Of a stretch of DNA of 64,000 nucleotides, positions 18,386-25,795 are shown piece by piece. The notes beneath the pieces are model-generated. The model was not told the origin of the DNA, searched no databases, and saw only the letters and a list, made by a program, of their open reading frames with translations. Source of the stretch: Lactobacillus rodentium (GTDB taxonomy: Bacteria > Bacillota > Bacilli > Lactobacillales > Lactobacillaceae); NCBI RefSeq assembly GCF_003423665.1, contig NZ_BFBY01000003.1:62001-126000 (forward strand), given 5' to 3'. Position numbers and translations under genes: made by a program. The stretch's first letter is position 1; each line of letters begins with the position of its first letter.

Positions 18386-19003
18386 TTGAAAATTCTTGAG
18401 GCAGATTACCAAACAGGAGCAAATTACCATAATCGAACTTTGGAAGGGCAATTTAAGTATCCAGAAAATATGAAAGTGCAACTCAAAAAAGACAGTAAAA
18501 AAGAAAAAAATAATGATGCGCGCATGATTGAGTACATTTTTAATATCAAAACTGGACAATTGGTGAGTGAATGGAATGCCTATGATAAACATATGATAAA
18601 TGGAAAAATAGATTCAAATCCAGCGGATTATAGTGAAGATGACCTGTACCAGATAGCGAATACTGAATCGTTTAATTATGGGATACCAAAGGGAAGTCAT
18701 AAGCTATTGAAAGAGTATGAAAAAACACATAATAAACTTGATATATCTCACCCTGAGGATCCAGCTCTTAGAGATGCAGCAACTGATAAGTATGTTTCTG
18801 AAAGAGATATAGGAAATAGTAAAGATAGTGGAAACTATGTGAATATTGTTGGAGCAGGCGGAGAGAAAGATGTAAAAGCCTGGAATAAGATACCAGATAG
18901 AGAGAAGCCAAAGAAATATAAGGGATTTGTTAAATGGGTGAAAGAAAAAAATGATAAAAGACAATTTATTGGATTTAATGAATATATGAAAGAGAACAAA
19001 TAA
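18386..19003 (+). pseudogene. orphan toxin tip 2 (shortened)
   Basis: 205 codons from TTG 18386. Clear homology starts at ILEADYQTGANYHNRTL. The stretch just before it (18373-18398) looks like a version of the same region carrying a deletion, so this copy lacks about 40 residues of the tip's beginning. The rest is intact. Its end (SGNYVNIVGAGGEKDVKAW, KRQFIGFNEYMKENK) is close to that of the full-length toxin and unlike orphan tip 1. Probably not expressed as an active toxin; kept as a recombination source or remnant. Confidence 0.75.
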
Positions 19004-19007
19004 TAAG

Positions 19008-19595
19008 ATGAAAAAAAATAAGTTAATTTATGCATTACTTTTATATATTTTAATGGCTATTGTCGCAGGATGTAGTAATAATCACACAACAATTAAAGAG
19101 AAAATTGATAAGGCCAGTTATGTAACAATAGAATTACCGCCTACATTACATATGGACTTGAGTAGTAAACGCTGGTATGGTAATGGTCATGCAATAAGAG
19201 AAGATATGGACTATACATACGAAGGTACGTATTCAACAACGAACAGTGGATTTGATTATGATAAAGATATCTATTTACTATATCCAATAATTGCAGACAA
19301 AACTATGGTTGGGGAAGTAAAGAAATCAAATTATGTGATAGTGAAGGATGTCAAAAACAATTCTAAACAAAGAAAAATAATTAATATCTTACATGGTGAT
19401 GGATTTAAAGGATATAAAGTGAAAATATTTTATAATCATGATTGTTTACCCATAAAAGTTCAACTAATAGATAAACAGACAAATAAGTGGAAAACGAGTG
19501 TGAAATATTCCTATCCTCGTATAACGGCTAAGCAGTATGAAAAGAATTGGAAAAATTATGTGAAAGAAGTAAAAGAAGGAAACTTTTTGGATTAG
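19008..19595 (+). CDS. immunity lipoprotein, copy 3 (adjacent to orphan tip 2)
   Basis: 195 residues with signal MKKNKLIYALLLYILMAIVAGC and a good lipobox (VAGC, Cys22). The middle section ELPPTLHMDLSSKRWYGNGHA is nearly the same as in copy 1 (HMNLTSKRWYGNGHA), just as the neighbouring tip resembles the full-length tip. The C-terminal family block is present (DGFKGYKVKIFYNHDCLPI, YSYPRITAKQYEKNWKNYVKEVK). It starts four bases after the orphan tip stop. No frame damage is seen. Confidence 0.72.
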   Translation: MKKNKLIYALLLYILMAIVAGCSNNHTTIKEKIDKASYVTIELPPTLHMDLSSKRWYGNGHAIREDMDYTYEGTYSTTNSGFDYDKDIYLLYPIIADKTMVGEVKKSNYVIVKDVKNNSKQRKIINILHGDGFKGYKVKIFYNHDCLPIKVQLIDKQTNKWKTSVKYSYPRITAKQYEKNWKNYVKEVKEGNFLD

Positions 19596-19605
19596 TAAAG
19601 AATAA

Positions 19606-20201
19606 ATGAAAAAAGTAAGAATTATTCATATATTATTTTTATGCGTTTTTGTAGGAACTTTAATTGGTTGTTCGAATGAACACACGACAGTTAAACAAAA
19701 GATTGATCAAGCTAGTTATGTTCGAATATATTTACCCTCATCTGGAATAAGTCTAAATATGAATTTATCCACAAAGCAGTGGTATGGGTATAAATGGGCT
19801 GTTAAAGATAGGCTACTTTATACTTATGACGGCAAGTTAGAGATAATAAGTTGAGTTTTAACTATTTTAGAAACTTATATTTTTTATATCCGATAATGGA
19901 AGATCGAATCACAACTAGTGAAGTAAAAAAATCTAACTATGTAATAATAAAAAATGTAAAAAATAGGCCTGAACAAAGAAAAATAATTGATATTTGGCAT
20001 GATGATGGATTTAAAGGATATAAAGTAAAAATATTTTACAATCATGATTGTTTACCAGTAAAGGTTCAACTAATAGATAGAGAAACAAATAAATGGAAAA
20101 CAATAGCCAAATATTCCTATCCTCATATAACGGCCAAAGAATATGAAAAGAATTGGAAAGAATATGTGAAGGAGATAAGAGAGGGAGATTTTGTAGATTA
20201 G
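19606..20201 (+). pseudogene. immunity lipoprotein, copy 4 (frameshifted)
   Basis: An intact signal (MKKVRIIHILFLCVFVGTLIGC, lipobox LIGC) and first half end at a stop at 19852-19854. The second half continues in another frame from 19851 (TTG, SFNYFRNLYFLYP). The break lies at GAGATAATAAG (19840-19850): removing two bases (one AT) gives GAG AAT AAG TTG and restores the family pattern. No toxin tip adjoins it. The rest is well conserved, so the damage is probably recent. It could be a sequencing error, though AT-repeat slippage fits too. Confidence 0.72.
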
Positions 20202-20213
20202 GAAAAGATATTA

Positions 20214-20813
20214 ATGAAAAAAATTAAGCTTATTTATACATTATTTTTATGTATTTTAATGGGAATGATAACAGGTTGCACAAATAATTACACAACGATA
20301 AAAGAAAAAATTGATAAGGCTAATTTTGTAAGAGTTGAACTTTCAAGTTCTAGGGATCCTTTAGACATGGATCTAGCTACTAAACGTTTGTATGGTGGAA
20401 TTTGTGTTGGTGTAGATGGTGATACCATCTATGACTACCCTGATACTTATCAAGATAAATTGCTGGGTTTTAATTATACGAAAAAAGTATATGCCTTGTA
20501 TCCTTTTATTGCAGATCAAACTACAGTCGGTGAAGTAAAAAAGGCTAATTATGTCATAGTAAAAAATGTAAAAAATAACTCTAATCAAAGAAAATTAATT
20601 GAGTTTTTACATGATTATGGATTTAAAGGATATAGAGTAAAAATATTTTATAATCATGACTGCTTGCCAGTAAAAGTTCAACTAATAGATAGAGATACAA
20701 ATAAATGGAAAACAATTACAAAGTATTCTTACCCTCGTATAACGGAAAAGGAGTATGAAAAGAATTGGAAGAAGTATGTGAAGGAAGTAAAAGCAGGATA
20801 TTATTTAGATTAA
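20214..20813 (+). CDS. solitary immunity lipoprotein, copy 5
   Basis: 199 residues, intact. Signal MKKIKLIYTLFLCILMGMITGC with lipobox ITGC (Cys22). The middle is distinct: ELSSSRDPLDMDLATKRLYGG and GDTIYDYPDTYQDKLLGFNY. It shares the LLGFNYTKK segment with broken copy 6. No toxin tip adjoins, so it may protect against toxins of other strains (orphan immunity). The C-terminal block (DYGFKGYRVKIFYNHDCLPVKVQLI) matches the family. Neighbouring copies are spaced by 4-12 bases, suggesting one transcript. Confidence 0.7.
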   Translation: MKKIKLIYTLFLCILMGMITGCTNNYTTIKEKIDKANFVRVELSSSRDPLDMDLATKRLYGGICVGVDGDTIYDYPDTYQDKLLGFNYTKKVYALYPFIADQTTVGEVKKANYVIVKNVKNNSNQRKLIEFLHDYGFKGYRVKIFYNHDCLPVKVQLIDRDTNKWKTITKYSYPRITEKEYEKNWKKYVKEVKAGYYLD

Positions 20814-20816
20814 AAA

Positions 20817-21429
20817 ATGATATTAATAAAAAAATTTAAAATTATTTATGTATTATTTTTGTGTATTTTGGTAGGAATGTTGTCTAGTTGCAGCAATAAT
20901 CACACAACAGTAAAAGAAAAGATTGATCAAGCTAGTGACGTTCAAGTATATATACCAATAGACAAGGATTCTGGAACAACACTAGATATGAATTTATTTT
21001 ACAAGAAGTATTATGGAGATTAAGATGCGGTTAAAGGTGATACTGTATACGGTTATGGAGATACTTTTCCCTCTAAATGGTTGGGGTTTAATTATACAAA
21101 AAAATAGCTTTATTATATCCAATTATTGCTGATGAAACTACAGAATATGAAATAAAACGGTCTAATTATGTGATAGTAAAAAATGTAAAGGATTATCTTG
21201 AACAAAAAAGGTAGTTGATATTTTGCATGATGACGGCTTTAAAGGTTATAGAGTAAAAATATTTTACAACCATGATTGCTTGCCAATAAAAGTTCAGTTA
21301 ATAGATAGAGAAACAAATAAATGGAAAACAGTCGTTACGTATTCTTATCCTCATATAACTGCTAAACAATATGAAAAGAATTGGGAAAAATATCGGAAGG
21401 AAGTAAAAAAGGGATATTATGAAGATTAA
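20817..21429 (+). pseudogene. immunity lipoprotein, copy 6 (three lesions)
   Basis: The signal and start are intact (CILVGMLSSC). Lesions in order: an in-frame TAA at 21021-21023, with the homologous frame continuing unbroken after it (DAVKGDTVYGYGD); a single-base loss in an A-run near 21100-21106, before IALLYPIIADET; and another single-base loss in an A-run near 21205, before VVDILHDDGF. The remainder (from 21223) matches the family C terminus. Three independent lesions make this a true pseudogene rather than a sequencing artefact. Confidence 0.82.
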
Positions 21430-21485
21430 TTGTATTCATTAAGTTTGATTTGTAGGTTTAGTCAATATAAAAGAAAATAAGATCG

Positions 21486-21524
21486 CAAAGAAAAAGTCTC
21501 ATTAATAATGGGGCTTTTTCTTTG
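21486..21524 (+). terminator. terminator closing the toxin-immunity island
   Basis: CAAAGAAAAAG pairs with CTTTTTCTTTG around an inner TCTCATT/AATGGGG stem. It lies 57 bases after the last immunity fragment. Confidence 0.75.
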
Positions 21525-21606
21525 TAACTATTTTTATAAATATATGCTATAGTTTAAAATAAACTTAGAAAAATAATGCAAAATTTAATAATAGATGGTG
21601 ATAATG

Positions 21607-23547
21607 ATGAAGAATAATTTTACAATTCGGGGTGGAGCCGGAGATTTAACTCAACCCAATACTGCTACTCGTCCTCAGGATAATCTTTACTTGGCAGTTA
21701 ATTCTGCTTGGCAAAAAGATGCCGTAATTCCAGCTGATCGAACTGAAATTGGTGTAAATACTGAAATTGATATACGCATTGAAAAAAGAATGATGGCTGA
21801 TCTTGACAATTTAGCTGCCGGAAAAGAAGCATTACCAAAGATTCCAGATTTAGAAAAGGGAGTAAATTTATATAAGCTTGCACTTGATTTTGAGCGACGT
21901 AATCATGAGGGAGCTGAGCCAATTAAAGCAGATCTTAAGCAGCTTACTGAACTAACTGATTTTACTCAATTTAATCAAACTGCATCTGCTTTAAATGTTA
22001 TTACTAGTTTGCCATTTTCATTCGATGTAGAAGCAGATATGAAAAATACTGCAGAACATGTTTTTGAATTTGGTGGACCAAGTACCTTTTTACCTGATAC
22101 TACTAGTTATCAACAAGAAGATGCTGAAAAACTACTTGGTATTTTAGAAAAGCAATCAATTAACTTGTTAAAAATGGCGGGTATTGATGAACAAGAAGCA
22201 GGAGAGTATGTAAAAAATGCTTTAGCATTTGATCAAAAAATAGCTAAAGTAGTTAAATCAACCGAAGAATGGGCTGATTATCCAGCAGCTTATAATCCAT
22301 ATTCTTTAGAAGATTTTTTAGCTAAATTTAAATCATTTAATATGAAGGAATTTTTGTCCCAGATTCTCCCAGTCTTACCAGCTAAGGTAATTGTTTTAGA
22401 ACCTAGATTTTTAGACCATGCTGAAGAATTAATTAATCCTACTAATTTTGAAGAAATTAAAGGTTGGATGATTACCAAATTCATTAATAATGTGGCTAGC
22501 TCACTTTCACAAAATTTTCGTGAGGCTGCTTTCCCATATCATCAAGCAATTAGTGGGCAAGCAGAATTAACTCCTCAAAAACGTCATGCTTACTATGTAG
22601 CTAATAATTCTTTTAGTGAAGTATTTGGTGTTTATTATGGTAAGAAATATTTTGGTGAAGAAGCTAAGGCTGACGTAACTGATATGATTCAGCGCATGAT
22701 CAACGTTTATGAAGAAAGAATTCGTACCAACACTTGGCTCTCTGAAGCAACTAAAGAAAAGGCAATTGTTAAATTGCGTGCCTTAGTCCTCAAAATCGGT
22801 TATCCCGAAAAAATTGAAGCAATTTATGACCTAATTCAAGTTAATCCTAGCCAAAGTCTTTATGAGAATGAAAAAAATATTGCTCAAGTAGCTGAAAAGT
22901 ATAATTTGAATCAATTAACTAAGCCAGTTGATCGTTCAGTTTGGGTAATGCCAGGAAATATGAATAATGCTTGCTATGATCCACAAAGAAATGACATTAC
23001 TTTTCCAGCTGGAATTCTGCAAGCTCCATTTTACGATTTAAATCAATCTCGTGGGACTAATTATGGTGGGATCGGCGCAACTATTGCTCATGAAATTTCT
23101 CATGCATTTGATAATAATGGTGCTAAGTTTGATGAACATGGAAACATGACGAACTGGTGGACTGATGAAGACTTCAAAGAATTCAATCAGCGTACGCAAG
23201 CGGCTATTGATATTTATGATGGTTTAAATTATGGTCCTGCAAAACTTAATGGTAAGCAAGTTGTCGCTGAAAATATTGCTGACCTTGGTGGTCTTTCTTG
23301 TGCAATTCAAGCTAATAAGTCAGAAGATGGCAGTATGACTGAATTGTTTGAAAATTATGCTCGTTCTTGGGCGCAAAAGCAACGTCCCGAAGCAATTAAA
23401 ACCGAAATTGCGGTTGATGTGCATGCGCCACAGCCTACACGGGTAAATATTCCATCTCAATGTCAAGATGAGTTCTTCGAAACCTTTGATGTAAAGGAAA
23501 CTGACGGCATGTGGCTTGATCCTGAGCAAAGGGTGAAAATTTGGTAA
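21607..23547 (+). CDS. pepO: M13-family endopeptidase PepO
   Basis: Zinc metallopeptidase of the neprilysin family that cleaves oligopeptides; the lactobacillar enzymes are cytoplasmic and lack a signal, as here. 646 residues from ATG 21607, about five bases after GGTG. The zinc site is HEISH (495-499) with E555 in AENIADLGG. The substrate motif NNACYDPQRNDITFPAGILQ is near residue 456, and the C-terminal CQDEFFETFDV..DGMWLDPEQRVKIW is the M13 ending. It has an extended -10 (TGCTATAGT near 21546) and stands three bases before rsuA. Confidence 0.95.
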   Translation: MKNNFTIRGGAGDLTQPNTATRPQDNLYLAVNSAWQKDAVIPADRTEIGVNTEIDIRIEKRMMADLDNLAAGKEALPKIPDLEKGVNLYKLALDFERRNHEGAEPIKADLKQLTELTDFTQFNQTASALNVITSLPFSFDVEADMKNTAEHVFEFGGPSTFLPDTTSYQQEDAEKLLGILEKQSINLLKMAGIDEQEAGEYVKNALAFDQKIAKVVKSTEEWADYPAAYNPYSLEDFLAKFKSFNMKEFLSQILPVLPAKVIVLEPRFLDHAEELINPTNFEEIKGWMITKFINNVASSLSQNFREAAFPYHQAISGQAELTPQKRHAYYVANNSFSEVFGVYYGKKYFGEEAKADVTDMIQRMINVYEERIRTNTWLSEATKEKAIVKLRALVLKIGYPEKIEAIYDLIQVNPSQSLYENEKNIAQVAEKYNLNQLTKPVDRSVWVMPGNMNNACYDPQRNDITFPAGILQAPFYDLNQSRGTNYGGIGATIAHEISHAFDNNGAKFDEHGNMTNWWTDEDFKEFNQRTQAAIDIYDGLNYGPAKLNGKQVVAENIADLGGLSCAIQANKSEDGSMTELFENYARSWAQKQRPEAIKTEIAVDVHAPQPTRVNIPSQCQDEFFETFDVKETDGMWLDPEQRVKIW

Positions 23548-23550
23548 ATA

Positions 23551-24288
23551 ATGCGAATTGATAAATATTTGGCCAACATGAATGTTGGCTCCAGAAAAGA
23601 AGTTCATAAGTTAATAAAAGCTGGGCTAGTATCGGTTAATGGTAAAATCGTAAAAACACCCAAAGAAAAAGTAAAAGAAAGTGACGTAGTTGAAGTAAAT
23701 GGGCAAAAAATAATTTATCAGCAGTATCACTACTTTTTACTTAATAAACCTAAAGGAGTTCTGTCCGCAACTGAAGATCTTCACCAAAAGACAGTAATTG
23801 ATCTACTTGAAGTTAAAGATCAATATAAAGATTTAGCGCCAGTAGGAAGATTAGATAAAGATACTACTGGTTTACTATTAATCACTAATGATGGACAGTT
23901 GAATCATGAACTACTTGCTCCCAATAAACATGTGGATAAAGTTTATCAAGCCTTGATTGCAGGCAAAGTTACTGTCGAAACTGTTACTACTTTTGCATCA
24001 GGCATGGAATTAAAAGATGGTACAGTTTTGAAACCGGCAAAATTAGAAGTTCTTGATGTTGATGAAAGTAAAGATCTAAGTAAGGTAAGAATTACGATCA
24101 AAGAAGGTAAGTATCATCAAATTAAGCGTATGTTTGGGGCGGTAGGGATGAAAGTACTTGAACTTGATCGGCTGCAAATGGATAACTTACAGTTAGATCC
24201 GCAATTAAAACGAGGACACTATCGTGAGTTAACTGAGGAAGAATTAGATAGATTGAAAAATAATAAAGGCCTAGGGATAGTTCCTTAG
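23551..24288 (+). CDS. rsuA: 16S rRNA pseudouridine synthase, RsuA family
   Basis: 245 residues: S4 RNA-binding domain (1-50; MRIDKYLANMNVGSRKEVHK), then the RsuA/RluB catalytic domain with the active Asp in APVGRLDKDTTGLLL near residue 102. KVRITIKEGKYHQIKRMF near 178 is the second family motif. It modifies U516 of 16S rRNA in the characterised relative; RluB-type targets are possible. It starts three bases after the pepO stop without a strong binding site, suggesting coupled translation. Confidence 0.85.
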   Translation: MRIDKYLANMNVGSRKEVHKLIKAGLVSVNGKIVKTPKEKVKESDVVEVNGQKIIYQQYHYFLLNKPKGVLSATEDLHQKTVIDLLEVKDQYKDLAPVGRLDKDTTGLLLITNDGQLNHELLAPNKHVDKVYQALIAGKVTVETVTTFASGMELKDGTVLKPAKLEVLDVDESKDLSKVRITIKEGKYHQIKRMFGAVGMKVLELDRLQMDNLQLDPQLKRGHYRELTEEELDRLKNNKGLGIVP

Positions 24289-24296
24289 GCTTTTTA
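24265..24296 (+). terminator. terminator overlapping the end of rsuA
   Basis: AAAGGCCTAGGG pairs with CCTTAGGCTTTT, with one G-T and a short loop, followed by T residues. The hairpin begins inside the last codons of rsuA. Confidence 0.65.
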
Positions 24297-24392
24297 GTTA
24301 TACCAAGCCATAGTAGTCTCGTTGACATAATCAAAAATGAAAAGGTAAACTAATTGCTAGATTGTTAATTATTACTAATGAGGAGAAAGATA

Positions 24393-25499
24393 GTGAAAAA
24401 ATTTTGCCCAAATTGTGGGAAACCAGTTAAAGATACAGATAATGTATGTGGAAATTGTGGCTATGAGTTAAAGAAAAAAGAAACTAATAATTCACCAGTA
24501 AATAGATCAGTAGCAAAAGGAAATATAGCTCATTCAAACAAGAAGACATTATCAAATACACGTGCTAGTTATATGGAAAAGAATCATAATCCCAAGCATA
24601 ATAAAACGATTATGTGGATTTGTGGTGGGGTTTTAGCTGCTGTGATTATTGGTGGTGGAATTTTTGCAGGACATCAGTATGTAAGTAATAAAAATGCAGA
24701 AGTAAAAACTACTCAAAGCAGTAAGCCTACAACAAAGAAAGCAACTCCAGCTACTAAGAAGAATCAAGAATCTAATCATCAAAATTCATCTGAATATAGT
24801 AATGATGAATGGATGATGATGGGATATATTGCCTACAAGGCAAAAGATTCAGGTACTACGCAAGCGATTGATGATGTAAAGAATTACTTTAGTGATGGCG
24901 AATTAACTGCACATAAGAATTCTTCTACGTCTTATACATTGTCTAATGAGTATGGAAGCGTTGATGTTGACGTCAAAGATGATGAAGTAGTTGTATCAAA
25001 TGATGGCACTTCAACCTTTTCCAAAGATACTTTGAAAAAGAGCTTTAGTAACGATTTGAGTACGATTAAGTCATTAGTTAGCCACATTTCTTCGTCATCA
25101 GATGAGGAAGCTACTTCTAATAATGAATCTGGTAACTGGAAATCTGGGGTAGCCAGAGATATTGTGGGTGAATATGCTTCATATAAGGATGAATCAGAGG
25201 AGTCTAAGCTAGCAACTTTTTATGTTTATGATTTAAGATCAGATGGTATTAGTTGTTTTCATTCAAATATGTCTCAATCTTTTGGGAAAAATGTAAAATA
25301 TCAAAAGATAGGTAAAGATAAATATAATCTAAAATTTGATGAAAAAGTACATCGTTTTGGTACTGGTTCATCTGATAGCGAAAATATAGCCAACTTAACT
25401 TTTGAAAAAAATGGTGACAAGTACTTTATTAATGGTAATCAAGTTTATAAACAATCTTCAACTAAATTCACTTTACCTAGTTCACCTGAAGATGATTAG
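24393..25499 (+). CDS. zinc-ribbon, single-pass membrane protein with extracytoplasmic domain
   Basis: 368 residues from GTG 24393, seven bases after GGAG (an ATG at 24378 overlaps that site). Order: a zinc ribbon with two CxxC pairs (CPNCGK and CGNCGY) in the first 25 residues, a basic linker, one membrane segment near 70-92 (WICGGVLAAVIIGGGIFAG), a Thr/Lys/Ser-rich linker, and two extracellular regions. The ribbon-membrane-domain layout resembles TcaA/YvbJ-type proteins linked to envelope stress. Function is unknown. A single-gene unit. Confidence 0.75.
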   Translation: MKKFCPNCGKPVKDTDNVCGNCGYELKKKETNNSPVNRSVAKGNIAHSNKKTLSNTRASYMEKNHNPKHNKTIMWICGGVLAAVIIGGGIFAGHQYVSNKNAEVKTTQSSKPTTKKATPATKKNQESNHQNSSEYSNDEWMMMGYIAYKAKDSGTTQAIDDVKNYFSDGELTAHKNSSTSYTLSNEYGSVDVDVKDDEVVVSNDGTSTFSKDTLKKSFSNDLSTIKSLVSHISSSSDEEATSNNESGNWKSGVARDIVGEYASYKDESEESKLATFYVYDLRSDGISCFHSNMSQSFGKNVKYQKIGKDKYNLKFDEKVHRFGTGSSDSENIANLTFEKNGDKYFINGNQVYKQSSTKFTLPSSPEDD

Positions 25500-25532
25500 A
25501 AAAAATGACTTCTTTTATATTTAGATTAAACA

Positions 25533-25541
25533 TGCTATAAT
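25533..25541 (+). promoter_or_regulatory. valS leader extended -10 element
   Basis: TGCTATAAT (25533-25541) just before the T-box leader; the -35 region is weak. Confidence 0.6.
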
Positions 25542-25549
25542 CTTTAACA

Positions 25550-25781
25550 AAGCCAGAACTAAGAGGTATGAATTTCATTAACAGAGAAAGGCCATCTTGC
25601 TGAAAGGCTGGAGATTTGTTTGTAGCTTAGTTAGCTGAGTAACTGAATAAGTTAGTAAGTTATTCCGTTTATTGTGCAACGTTACCGCATTCAAGAGAGA
25701 TATTTTAATATATCTAACTTAGGTGGTACCGCGGTTATTTAGAATTCAATCGTCCTAGACTTTTAGTCTAGGACTTTTTTT
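25550..25781 (+). promoter_or_regulatory. T-box riboswitch of valS
   Basis: The leader contains the T-box AGGTGGTACCGCGG (25721-25734), complementary to uncharged tRNA ends, followed by a perfect terminator: GTCCTAGAC (25752-25760), a five-base loop and GTCTAGGAC (25766-25774), then seven T. The upstream AGAGA..GGCCATC..GCTGAAAG part forms Stem I and related elements. Low charging of tRNA-Val would favour read-through. The specifier codon was not pinned down by eye. Confidence 0.93.
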
Positions 25782-25795
25782 ATGGAGGAAATATC

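Noticed and set aside
15773-18600. CRISPR-like array from the repeated blocks
   Set aside because: Repeats are long coding segments about 1.3 kb apart, not short repeats with uniform spacers.
13923-21430. Prophage or integrated plasmid as explanation of the toxin island
   Set aside because: No integrase, replication, structural or att-like repeats were seen; edges are ordinary terminators.
24378-24392. ATG 24378 as start of the zinc-ribbon gene
   Set aside because: It overlaps the only good ribosome binding site, which is correctly spaced for GTG 24393.
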